NCBI GenBank assembly: GCA_036346275.1
Contig: CM070724.1
Span: 48,981,038 to 49,045,037, forward strand
Direction of reading: 5' to 3'
DNA: 64,000 nucleotides
From: Otatea glauca
Taxonomy: Eukaryota > Streptophyta > Magnoliopsida > Poales > Poaceae
The notes beneath the pieces are model-generated. The model was not told where the DNA came from. It did not search any database and saw only the letters and a list, made by a program, of their open reading frames with translations. Position 1 is the stretch's first letter; every line of letters starts with the position of its first letter. Made by a program: the position numbers and the translations under genes. Of this stretch, positions 32,558 to 44,024 are shown piece by piece.

Positions 32558-33933
32558 AACCCGACGAATCCGGTATACTCGACGATCAGGAATTCGACGT
32601 CGAGGAGAATCAACAAGGCAAGCATCCCCTTTGATCATATTGATCCCAGCTTTATAAATGTTTTCGTTAAATGTTTTACTGCATACTTTATTTTTATTAA
32701 AGTCTGCTATATTATGGAAACTGGTAGTTGTACTTGTAGTTTTATAGAACTTTCTTGAGAAGTATGGATTTGTGAACCTTGAAAACCCTAGAACGATATA
32801 GACATTATTTAATGTCAATATGGGTCACTTACACTTAGTGTTATGCTTAGCCATGCTTAAAACAATATAAAACTGTGACATGATTAAAAATGTTGGTTAT
32901 GACATTTAAATGGGTATGACCATTTTTATGGTTGGTATTTTGGTTGGAAAAATAAAAATAAAACTATGGTTTAGATGCGGGCAATTATTGGCAATAGTCG
33001 GGAGTGCATGTCTTTGCACGTAGTGTAGGGTGGAGATTATTGCCCGTGTCGAGTTAAGGATCGAACTATGGGTTGTTTTCAAGCCAAAAATTATCATACA
33101 ACCACAAGTGCTGGTATAGAACAGCTCTAACTTATTAAGTTGTTTAAAACTAACTTTGCACTTGGAAGGCCGGAGTAGTACGGGCTGTTTATTAATGAAT
33201 TGCTCGACGGGACGTCCACACCGAGGTGATCATAGAATAAATGTCTACCAATATAACGGCGTACGCCATACTGTGGGTAGTTCCATCATTTCTATGCTCT
33301 GAGTTCTTATGCCACAGAATGGGTTTATCGTCACCGTGCTGGTGCAAAGTCAGGATTAAATAATGTAATAGTTATAACATGACTCTCTGCGGCACACCAA
33401 ATGAAGTGTGCAGATATCGATTGCTCAAAGAGTCTGTCATGTCTTGTGGAGAAAGCTGTATACCTCTGCAGAGTGTAAAACTAATCGATTAGCCGCGTCC
33501 GCCGTAATGGACACTTAGTAAAGTCATCACATAGTTAGCAGTTTTATTTATTTTCATAAAATGCGGTTTCTACCGTGTGTTGGTGAACTCTACTGTGTGT
33601 CAGTAGAACTGGTTTTTGATTATGGTCATTTTACCCAGATTCAAAATTTTATTTACTCGAACTTAATTACTGTCATTTTAACTAATCTGCTTTTAAGCAA
33701 ATTTTATTGCAATCTATTATTCTGTATTTACGTTTCAAACTGGCTTTATGCAAATTAACCACAATAGCCTTTCCATTGAAATGACCTGCATGTATTTTAG
33801 GAATTGCAAAAGTCTTGCGAGTACGTAAGTACTCAACTTGCCTATGTTGATGTTTTTAGGTGAAGAATCAGATTACCCCGACGACTCATACGTTGATACA
33901 GGATACGGGGGATTTAACGATGAATTTTTCTAA
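32558..33933 (+). other. Possible two-exon acidic reading frame in LTR
   Basis: Block one (32558-32617) is preceded by CGTGTAG and reads PDESGILDD, then FDVEENQQ. It stops at CAACAAG|GCAAGC, a possible GC-type donor. Block two starts after TTTTTAG at 33860 and reads GEESDYPDDSYVD, then GGFNDEFF and a stop at 33931-33933. Joined, the phase is kept and 16 of 43 residues are Asp or Glu. The junction bases and flanks recur in the units at 37195-37260 and 35900-35990 (minus), 41786-41860 and 43060-43140, but with stops or frameshifts. No family is recognised. It could be the end of a small LTR-encoded or captured protein, or a non-coding spliced RNA. Confidence 0.35.
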
Positions 33934-34059
33934 GGATTTCTATTGTCAGTTGCCTGTGGAACAATGGGTTTAAAAAGGCATACTACAAGAAATTGTCTCC
34001 ACTGCTGTGTTTACTTTTTGGTATTATAAAAATATTATGTAACCTTACTTCCGCTGTGT

Positions 34060-34065
34060 AATAAA
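34060..34065 (+). terminator. Polyadenylation signal AATAAA in LTR
   Basis: AATAAAGTTTGTG lies about 120 bases before the 3' end of the unit. The same AATAAAGTTTGTG-type motif occurs in the inverted copies (about 30670-30690 and 35775-35790, minus strand), as expected at the end of an LTR transcript. Confidence 0.5.
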
Positions 34066-34186
34066 GTTTGTGTATGACTGTGGTATCAATTTGTATTTGT
34101 GCGTACTAGCTACTGATCATGGGACTAGTACTTCATGCACATGGTATGCATTTTTGGTATTCATTATCAAAAATAGGGGCCTTACA

Positions 34187-34205
34187 GATAGATAGATAGA
34201 TAGAT
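34187..34205. repeat. (GATA)n between two LTR-type units
   Basis: Four to five GATA units directly after the 3' end at 34186. Confidence 0.85.
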
Positions 34206-35310
34206 GTATGGGAAATATTGTAACAACCCATAAAAATTCAAAAATATGAAAAATGAAAAGTTTGAAATTAAAAATGGAATTGAATAGAATTTCAATTGGA
34301 ATCAAGATTTTGATTTTTAAACAATATCTTTTCCTCTTTCCTTGTATTCCAATCTTAAAGAAAAGAAAGATTTTCCTCATTAAAACTATTTCTTTCAAAA
34401 CAAACAAAATATAAAAATGAATTAAGATGTAACCTTTAATTTGAATTTTTAATTTTTGAGTTTTCTGAATTATTGATTCTCTTGAGTTTTTGTTTAAAAA
34501 GAAAAGTCTCATAAATTGAAATGGTAAAATGGTAAAAGTAAAAAGATAAAAATACAAAATCAATAAAATATGTAAAAATATCAGATAAATCTCAGATCTA
34601 TCTAGAATCATGATTATACAACTTGCACTGATCTGTAATAATTAAATAAAGTAAAAAGACAAAAATGACCCTATGTAGATATTCTGAACCGACCTTGCAA
34701 GATTTCTCCAGAATTCTGTAGACCTTAACCAGAGTTAAAACTTTAACCATGCCGACATGCTTATATTACCTATGTCTGGTAAAAATATCAAGAATTTATC
34801 CCATCGTTTAATAATTTTAGAAATTCATAAACAGACAATGAGGAAAGCTGAAAAGTTCAATGTCAGAATTATTAAAAATAAAATTTAAAAAAAAATCTTA
34901 AAATTTTATATAATGTAAATAATGTCATTTCGGATATTTTGAAAAAGTTTCATAAAATAATAATCTTTTTTGATCTTAAATTAAATATAAATCAGAATAG
35001 GCAGAAAATGACAGTTATGAATTGTCAGATTTTTAGAAATAATGTTACTCATAATTTTTAACTAAAAATTTTACCAGACCCTTATCGATTCATTTCCGAC
35101 ATCTACTAAAATTCTCATAAAATAGTGAGTCGGTTTGCTAGCTTAATTATTGGAAGGATCACGTGCTGGCCTGAAGAATCAAAATTGAAATTGTCTTTTC
35201 TTTGTATTTGGGCCCACATGTCAGCAGCTCATTCTCTCCGGGCTGTTCTTCCTCACGACGCCAAGCCCAAGCAGCCAAACCACCATTTCTCTGGTTGCCT
35301 ACTTGCCAAC

Positions 35311-35320
35311 TATAAAAGCC
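35311..35320 (+). promoter_or_regulatory. TATA box of LTR-type unit
   Basis: TATAAAAGCC, followed by a CT- and CG-rich leader. Equivalent TATA-like boxes are at 38556-38565 (minus), 45352-45360 and 49760-49768. Confidence 0.5.
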
Positions 35321-35657
35321 AACCTTGGCTCAGTGAAACTTCAATCCTTGCCATATTATCGCTCAATTTCACTGAGTTGCCCCACTTGTCAGCCAGTATT
35401 CTTCTCCCGATCATTTCTCTTCTCTCTATCTCGCGCTGCGCCCAGCCAGCCGAGCCCACCGCCTTTCCTCTTGCCTTTCACTCGCGCCAAACCGACTCCG
35501 CCGCTGCATATAAACACCGCATATCACAGCAAGAAACCATTTTATCTCCCACTCGCCTCCCTTCGCCGCAACTCCTCTTTTCTTCTCTGCGCGGAGAAGC
35601 GAGAAAAGGAGAAAATCGCCAATTCGAACACCACAAACCATTTCTCCTCAGAATACT

Positions 35658-38600
35658 TGTAAGGCCCCCATTTTTGATAAATCAATACCAAAAATGGATA
35701 CCATGTGCATCTGATACTAGTCCCATGATCGATAGCTAGTGCGCACAAATACAAATTGTTATCACAATCATACACAAACTTTATTACACAATGAAGTAAG
35801 ATTACATATTATTTTACAATACCAAAAGTAAAACTGCATGGAGACAACATTCGTAGTATGCCTTTTAACCCATTGTCCCACGCAATCGACAGGAAAATCC
35901 TTAGAAAAAGTCATCGTTAAATTCCCGTATCCTGCATCAACGTAAGATTAAATCGGGAAATCGTCCCTTCACCTAAAAATATCAACATGGCAAGTTGAGT
36001 ACTTACGTACTCGCAAGACTTATGCAAGACCTAAAATACATGCAGGCCATTTCAAAGAAAGGCTATTAAGGTTAATTTGCATAAAGCTGGTTTTTAACAT
36101 GTAAATACAGAATAGTAGATTGTAAAACAGGCTTTAAGTAAAAGCAAGTAAATTCTGAAGTAACGTAAAGTAACATCAATATTTCACAATTGCTTAGGTA
36201 TAACGACCATATCCAAAATAATTCCACCAACACAAGTGGAATATTATCAACGCATGGTAGAAACCATATTTTATGAAAATAAGCAAAACAGCTAACTATG
36301 TGATGACTTTACCAAGTGTCCATGATCATGACGCGCTAATCGATTAGTTTTACACTCTGCAGAGGTATCTGACTTTCCCACAAGACATGATGACTCTTTG
36401 AGCAATCGATATTTGCACTTGCCTTTGGTGTGCCGCAGAGAGTCATGTTATAATCTGTTACATTATTTAAACCTAACTTTGCACCAAAGACGATGACGAC
36501 AAACCCATTTTGTGGAGTAAGAACTCGAGCATAGAAATGATGGAACTACCCACAATATGGCGTACATCGTTATATTGGTAGACGTTTAATCCATGATCAC
36601 CTCGGTGTGGACGTCCGTCGAGCAATTCATTAAGAAACATTTCGTACTACTCCGGCCTTCCAAGTGCAAAGCTAGTTTTAAACAACTTAATAAGTTAGAG
36701 CTGTCCCATACCAAAGACTTGTGGTTGTATAAATTTTCTTGGCACGAAAACAACTCATAGTTCGGTCCTTAATCCGACACGGGCAATAATCTCCACCCTA
36801 CACTACGTGCAAAAACATGCACAACCGGCTATTGCCAATAATTGCCCGCATCAAAACCATAGTTTTATTTTCATTTTCCAACCAAATACCAACCACAAAA
36901 ATGGTCATACCCATTTAAATGTCATAACCAAGGTATTTAACCAAGTCACAGTTTTATGTTCATTATAGCTCGGCTAAGCATGTCACTAATGTGAGTAACC
37001 CAGATTGACATTAAATATTGTCTAAGCTAATCTAGGGTTTTCAAGGATCACAATTCTCTACTTATCAAGGAAATTCTATGTAGCTACTGTACAACTACCG
37101 CTTTCCACAATATAGTGACTTTAATAAAATAAAGTATGCGATCAATGATTAATGAAAACATTTATAAAACTGGGTTCAACATGATCAAAGGAATTTGCTT
37201 GCCTTGCTGATTTTCCTCGACTTGAACTCTCGGTCGTCGAATGTACCGGGTTAAATCGGGTTCTACACGTCGTAAGGCGACATAGAATAAATACCAAATT
37301 TCAATAAGGCCAAAAGAAATCAGATGGAAATATTCAAATAAAATGATTTCATAATTTCAGGAATGGTTACATGAGTTATTTGTTTTCTTTGCAATTTAAA
37401 GATTTGATCTATTTAAACCATTATTGCATTATTTTCTACTTATTTTATAACTTAGATTTTTCTTACAACACACCCTAAGTATTTTTACAGATTCTGGTTC
37501 CTGAGATTACAAGGATTCTAATAAAATTTATTTTACTAAATTTGGAGGTTATTTGCAAAATTTCCATGTATGGCATATTTCTAACCTTTACTTTGAATTC
37601 AAATTCGAATTTCAAATAAAATTCAATTCTGAAATATTTTTGCATATTCTGAATCTACTGGATTTTAGATGAATTTAGAATTTTATTTCATCAAATTTGG
37701 TTAAATGATTTGAAAGATATGGCTAAATGAATATCTAGGTTTTGATTAAATACTAAAAATCGAAAATTGCCGAAAATGGAAAATGCGCTTTCGCTGAAAA
37801 CGCGCTTTCCATTTCGGCGAACAGCGCTTGAGGCGCCGACAAGCCGACCCATCGGTCAATGACCAAAGCCAGCTGCTACGGTAGACGCAGGGAGCCCAGC
37901 GCGGATGCTGCCATGCGCTATGGCGGCCGACAAATGGTCCGCATGTCGGGCGCTGACCCCAATAAGACGCGGGTGGACAGTTGGGCCGCTTAGCGGTGAC
38001 CAGCGCAGATCATGGCAAGAGCGAGCTCGCCGGCGGCGAAGCACGGCCGGAATCACGGAATGGGTTCCGGATTCATGCTCAGCACACTTGTGCGCATCTT
38101 TGGGTGGTGGCGCTTCAGCCGGAGATGGCCGGAGGCGGCCTGCCACCGGAGAGGGGCGGCGGAGCTCACGGCTCACCGGCGTTCTCGCAAAACGAGACCT
38201 TCCCGAGCTTGAAGATCACTACCAAAAGCATCAGTGGACTGAAGGATCCCATTTATGGGTTTAGTTTAAAGAATGAGCGGCGGAATACAGGTCTCACCGG
38301 GCGTGGTGGTGGCGGAAGAAAAAACGCGGCGGAGGAGCTCGCCGGGGAAGAATGGGTTTCGGCCGGGGCTCGGGATGGACTTCAGGAGGTACGAGGAAGC
38401 TTTAGGCGAAACGGATTGGGACGAAATGGGCTGGAGTGGAAAATATGGCGTTTGGCCCTCTTTGCGGTTTTCGCCGGAATTGGAGACGATGACCAAAGTA
38501 GCGGCGGAATGGCTTCGCAGGGGCACGGCTAGGTCGGCTGCGACGAGAGGAGAGGGCTTTATATAGGAGAGGAAGGCGGTTCGCGCGGTGCGAAAGAAGA

Positions 38601-39564
38601 ACAAGGCGGCGTCGCTAGCGGGAGAGAGCGAGCGGGAGAGAGGAGAAGAAGACGCGGCTGAGTCGCTGACGCGTGGGGGCGAGGTGGCAGCGACTGTCGG
38701 CCGAGCTGGCTCACTGACAGCCCGGGCCCACACGTCAGAGAGAGAGAAAAAGAACTCTGGAGAAGCCTCACGACCGAACGGGATTTCAACGGAAATTTCA
38801 ACATTCAAACGGGCACGAAAATTTATGAAATTGTTACCATAGGTCGGCAAGGATATTACCAGCCTCCTGAAAAATTTTCGACATTTTATGATGCATGATG
38901 ATTTTTATAAAATTCTGACATTGCAACAGTTACTGCATTGCCTATTCTGTTTTTATTTTAATTTGCGATTTAAATGAAGTTATTATTTTACAAAACTTTT
39001 TATGATGATTTAAAATGACATTCTAAACCTTCTGTAAAAATTACAGATTTTAATTATTAATATTTAAATTTTATAAATTCTGACATTACTGTTTTCCAGA
39101 TTATTTATTCACTGTTTTCGAATTTTTAAAATTATAAAATGATTTATTAAATTCTTAATATTTTTACAGGAGGTTGATACTGTTTTTATGTCGGCAAGAT
39201 AAAAATTTTGGGTCAGGATAATCTACAGATATTTTTACTAAATTGTTTTACCATTTTACCCTGAGATTTCTACCCATGTTTATCTTTGATTAATTAATAT
39301 TTTTATAAATTCAGCTTACCCACCGACTTAAGCAAGCTGAGGAGAGCCCTCAGATATTTTTAGAACCTTTGGTGAATTTTTGTTGAATTAACATTTTTAC
39401 TTTTTACCATTTTCTATTTACTATATTCTTCATTTCACATTCTTGCATTAAAGAAAAGCCAAAAGAATATTCAGAAAATCCAGGAAATTCAGAAATTTCG
39501 AAAATAATGCACAAAATATTTTTATTTCATTTTTCTTTATTTTATGATTTTTGAGGCTGTTACA
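35658..39564 (-). mobile_element. Nested LTR-type unit (solo LTR), 3.9 kb
   Basis: The plus strand starts TGTAAGGCCCCCATTTTTG and ends GAGGCTGTTACA. Flanks are ATACT at 35653-35657 and 39565-39569, a perfect 5-bp duplication. On the minus strand it has an AT-rich part (39564-38850), leader with TATATAAAGC box (38565-38556), donor (38297), GC-rich body to about 37800, AT-rich tract, exon-like blocks (37260-37196 and about 35980-35900, frames disrupted) and 3' end. Open frames in the GC-rich part (37856-38176, 38266-38850 minus; 37981-38532 plus) are overlapping and show no domain, so I do not call genes there. Confidence 0.8.
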
Positions 39565-39681
39565 ATACTTCGCCTTCAGCTTCGCCTTGACACCGTGAGA
39601 TCATTCCAGCACTCGGCCACCACCTTTTCTTCTCCGGCAAGCCGCACGCCGACTTCTTTCTGCCGCCATCGCCCATGCATG

Positions 39682-39692
39682 GTGAGAACTCA
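39682..39692 (+). promoter_or_regulatory. Splice donor in LTR leader
   Basis: CATG|GTGAGAACTC at the equivalent position of the donors in the other units. Confidence 0.45.
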
Positions 39693-42600
39693 CTCTGGTG
39701 CCTCTTCTTCTTGTTTGAACCTAAAAATGAGATCACTAGGTTCTGTCGATGCTCATCCGAATCTTATTTTCCATTATAATCACCTCAGCACCGAACTTCT
39801 TACCGCCGGCCATGGCGCCGCCGCCCCTCTCACGGTGGCGCGACGACCCAGGCCATCTCCGACCGAAGCGTTGCTACCCTCGTGTGCGCGCAAACATGCT
39901 GAGTCTCTAGGTGTAACTCATTCCTCCCCTCCGGTGGCGATTCGCCGCCGGCAAGCTTCAGTCATGACCGCCACCGCCCCTTCACGGTGGTGGGCCGATT
40001 CCAGCCACCTCCGGTCACGCCGACTCATCCCTTGCATGCGCACGGCTGCCCTGAAACTAGCTGGGCTACCGATTCGTCTTCTCCGGCTAAACCTCGCCAC
40101 CGGCGAGCTCAAAACCGATGTCCCTGTTTTGTGTCTCGCCATGCGGGACCCTCGTGTCGATGGGTTCACCTCGCATAAGCCGTAAGCGAAAGCGTATTTC
40201 CATGGAGAAAAGCGCACCTTCCGCTTTTGGTAAATTTTCCATTTTCTGTATTTTCTTAAACCGAATACATTCTTTTGCTCATATCTTTTGAAGCATAAAT
40301 CCAAATTGAATGAAATAAATTTCTATATTCATGTAAAATCAAGTACCTTCAGAATATACAAAAATATTTTGAAAATAATCAATGGGTAAATTCTAAATTC
40401 AAATTTGAATAGAAGGCCTAGAGATGTGCTAGATATAAAAATATTGCAAAAGAACTTAGAATTGAATGAAGACAATTTTAATGGATTCCTCATGCTACCA
40501 GCAACTCAAATATATAAAAATATTTAAATTCTAAATTTGTTTGAATCATTTCCATTAGAAGTTGTTCTCAATGCTATAGATATTCAAAAATACATAGGCT
40601 GTACAAAAGAAATCTAAAACAAGTCAAGTTAATTTCTAAATACTTGAATGACAGTAGGATACCTTGTGATGTTGAAATAATTAAGACATGAACTTGATTT
40701 AGACTTGATTCATAAATAGTAAGCTATTCAAATGAAAAAGGTGTAGATATGAATAAGTGCACATAATAATCCGTAGCAATAGATATATGTATATGCAAAT
40801 TATTCAATAGGTGTATAAAAGACATAAATTAAAATTAGAATGAGTAATTAGTCACCATTGAAAGGTTTGAAATGAAATATCATATATGCATAGGTTTGAA
40901 TTACATCAAAAACATAAGCCTTGTATATGTAGAAAAATGTATTCATGTAGAGTTAATGAAAAGCATGATCATGATAAGGAACTAGATTCTAAATATCTAA
41001 TGTAATCAAACTATGTTATCCAGCAAGAATCATTGCAATAAAGTCGTAACAAACACTTAACCAAATAATTGTAGTTTCAATACTTATATGATCCAAATAG
41101 TGTATCTTTCACAAACTAAATTTAAATTTGATAAAACAAAGTCCTGGTAACCTAAAAATGTATGAAATTAACTTAGAAATGTTCTTCAAAGTATAGATTA
41201 TCATATTCTGAAGAAATAATCTTATTTCATCATGTTTTACATATAAATCCTAATAACCAAATAACCTTAAGTATTATGCTTTATGGACTTAATTATGTGA
41301 ATAAGCTAACTTTGAAATAATGCACAAATATGTAATTTGTATCACCAGAACCTTCTCAAAAACCACTAATGTATAATTGGTAATTTAACTTATCAGACCT
41401 AATATGTTCGCAAACGCTTATTATGCAAAATCAATTAAGTGTTATTCATTTATAGTTTCCAGCTCAATTGTCTAATATGTTAATTCTATTAATCCAAATA
41501 ATTTTAGCAGTTATAATTCGAAGTTATAAATACAAGAATTTATAATTTTAGCCTCTTGAATTCGTAAATCAAGAATAGATAATCTATCAAAGAAACCATG
41601 CTTTCTTTATCATAAGTCATTAACAATATGTTTGTATAATTATCTAAATCATAAGATCTTGAAATCATTCAATCCGAACCCTAAAACATTCCTGTTTTCT
41701 TTAATGAATCTTTATTTAGTTTTACATCATTTTCTTTTGCCCTTATTAAAGTTGGATATTTGCTATATTTCCGATTGAATGACGTGTAGAATCCGACGTC
41801 CTTTCCTCCGTCGTTGCCTCCATCAGCCGTGGCTTCGTCTTCGTCGTAAGCAATAAATAAGCAAGGCAAGCACCCCCTTTGATCATATTGATCCCAGTTT
41901 TATAAATGTTTTCATTAAATGTTTTACTGCATACTTTACTTTTATTAAAGTCTGCTATATTTTGGGTATTGGTAGTTATACCTATTGTCACATAGAACTT
42001 CCTTGATAAGTATGGATTTGTGAACCTTGATAACCCTAAGAATAACTTAGACAGTAATTGATGTCAAACTGGGTTACTCACATTTAGTGACATGCTTAGC
42101 CAAGCTTAAATGAACATAAAACTGTGACATGGTTAAAGACTTTGGATATTTTGGTTGGAAAAATGAAAATAAAACTATGGTTTAGATGCGGGCAATTATT
42201 GGCAATAGCCGAGTGTGCATGTCTTTGCACGTAGTGTAGGGTGGAGATTATTGCCCGTGTCGAGTTAAGGACCGAACTATGGGTTGTTTTCAAGCCAAGA
42301 ATTACCGTACAACCACAGGTGCTGGTATGGGACAGCCTTAAACCAATTAAGTTATCTAGTTTAACTTTGCACATTGGAAGGTCGGAGCGATGCGTTGTTT
42401 CTTAATGAATTGCTCGAAGGGACGTCCACACCGAGGTGATCATGGATCAAACGTTTACCGATACACCGGTGTACGCCGTACTCTGGGGAAGTTCCATCAT
42501 TTCTATGCTCTGAGTTCTTCTGCCATAGTATGGGTTTAACGTCCCGGAGCTGGTGCAAAGTTAACCTAGGTAATGTAAAGGTTTTCGTCATGAACATTCT

Positions 42601-43389
42601 GGCCACTACGCCAAAGGTGCGTGAACTATGCGGCAAAAGGAAAAGGTCATGACTTGTGGGTAAAGATGTACACCTCTGCAGAGTGTAAAACTAATCGATT
42701 AGCCGTACCATGGTTATGGGAACTTGGTAAAGTCATCACATAGTTAGCGCTTTGTTATTTTCATAAAATGCGGTTTCTACTGTGTGTTGGTGAATTCTCT
42801 TGGGTGTCGAGAACTGGTTTTGTGGATATGGTCAGGCTACCCAGGTACATGAGATTTATTTATGTTTACATTCTGTTACTTTCAGTATTAAATTGCTTTT
42901 ACTTAAATTTCATTTTGCAATCTACTATTCTGTAATTACATTTCAAATTGGCTTTATGCAAATTAATAACAGAAGCCTTTCCTTTGAAATGGCTTGCATA
43001 TATCATAGGCTTTGCAAAAGTCTTGCGGAGTACGAAAGTACTCACCCTTGCTTAATTGTTGTTTTTAGGTGAAGAATCAGATTAGCTCGACGAAACATAA
43101 TTGTCGCAGGATTCGGGATATTTACGATGAATTTCAAATTGGATGGGCACACTACAAGACTGCTTCTTTGATGCTATAAACTCTGAATTGTAAGATTATT
43201 GTGTAAATTAGCTTCCGCTTTAATAATATGATGTATGGTTGTGATTCCAATTGTTGTAAATGTGCGTACTAGCTACTGATCATGGGACTAGTACTGTTCG
43301 CACATGAGATTTCTATTTTTGCATTTATGTAAAAATGGGGGTCATTACAAATATGTGGTTATCCAAGGGACAACTACCCACCCAACATT

Positions 43390-43760
43390 TTTACTTTAAA
43401 TTTGACATATTCTAAGATCAAAGTGGGAAATTTTGAGTTAAAATTTGAATTTTTTAAAGTGGAAGCAGGAAATTTTTAGTTGGAAGTTCTAAACAACTAC
43501 CTACAAATTTTATTTTAAATTTGACATTTGCTGAGATGAAAATGGGAAATTTTGAGTTAAAAGTCAAAGTTTTTAAAGTGGAAGCGGGAAATTTTGAGTT
43601 GGAAGCATTCATATTTGAGTTGAAAGTTCTCAATTTTGACTTGATAGTTTTCAACTACGATATTGATTGTTTTAAAAAAAATAGGTTAAACGAAAATGAG
43701 AAATTTTGAGTTGAAAATATTTGAATTTTGAGTTAAAAATCTACGGAGAAGGATACAAAT
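43390..43760 (+). repeat. Degenerate repeat, GGGAAATTTTGAGTT units
   Basis: Two units of about 120 bp begin TTTAAATTTGACAT (43393 and 43513) and contain AAGTGGAAGC, GGAAATTTTGAGTTGGAAG. Further shortened units follow to about 43740. It lies between two LTR-type units. Confidence 0.5.
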
Positions 43761-43919
43761 ATTGAAGTAAAAGCCAATAGTCAATGCCTGGTGTGGTAGA
43801 TAGGCAACAGTACCTGAAAATCCTATCTCTCTTGTTGCAATGCTTTTAGCAAAACGATAGGGATCATGTACGGTCATAAGATGATTGTAACTTAAGCAGC
43901 CACAAGCCGCTAATACCAT
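43755..43919 (-). other. Possible unplaced coding fragment
   Basis: The minus-strand frame from 43919 starts MVLAACGCLSYNHL, then HDPYRFAKSIATREIG and VAYLPHQALTIGFYFN before entering the repeat. Composition looks protein-like but I recognise no family. It may be a captured exon or chance. Confidence 0.2.
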
Positions 43920-44024
43920 TGTATCGAAGCAACTGACAGTCTAGATTGTCAATAAGTACTAAGCTACAGTACATTGCTAACATGCTCGCTAAAGTGTTAG
44001 ATTGCTATACTATATTCAAATAGT

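Larger units (their letters stand above)
32061..34186 (+). mobile_element. LTR-type unit, 3' part (right of palindrome)
   Basis: It begins TATTTTCAAAAACCTAGAATATTC, equivalent to about 46168 in the unit that starts at 44025, and ends GGGGCCTTACA at 34186. 32640-34186 is an inverted copy of 30561-32040. It bears the best-preserved version of the putative acidic exons and an AATAAA at 34060. Right flank is a GATA run, so no target duplication can be matched with the left start. Confidence 0.65.
34219..43349 (+). mobile_element. Complete LTR-type unit (solo LTR) with nested unit
   Basis: It starts TGTAACAACCC at 34219 and ends GGGGGTCATTACA at 43349; both flanks are AATAT (34214-34218 and 43350-43354). 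It is interrupted by an oppositely oriented unit at 35658-39564, whose removal leaves about 5.2 kb. Order: AT-rich part, TATA box (35311), GC-rich leader (35340-35657 and 39570-40190), donor (39682), long AT-rich tract, exon-like blocks (41786-41860 and 43060-43140), end. TG...CA ends and a 5-bp duplication fit a solo LTR of a long-LTR retrotransposon. No gag-pol is present. Confidence 0.75.

Noticed and set aside
30561..34186. A single DNA transposon with 1.5-kb terminal inverted repeats
   Set aside because: The two outer ends are both the 3' end of an LTR-type family whose other copies have different ends at their 5' side, and flanks do not match; a fusion of two opposite units explains it better.
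34117..34611. 164-residue minus-strand frame
   Set aside because: It spans the end of one LTR-type unit, the GATA run and the start of another; low-complexity AT-rich translation.
37856..38850. Several long overlapping frames on both strands
   Set aside because: All fall in the GC-rich leader/body of an LTR-type unit, are open in several frames at once and show no domain.
39544..40185. 213-residue plus-strand frame
   Set aside because: It starts inside the nested LTR-type unit and runs across its insertion junction (39564/39565) into the outer unit, so it cannot be an old gene; composition is that of GC-rich leader.
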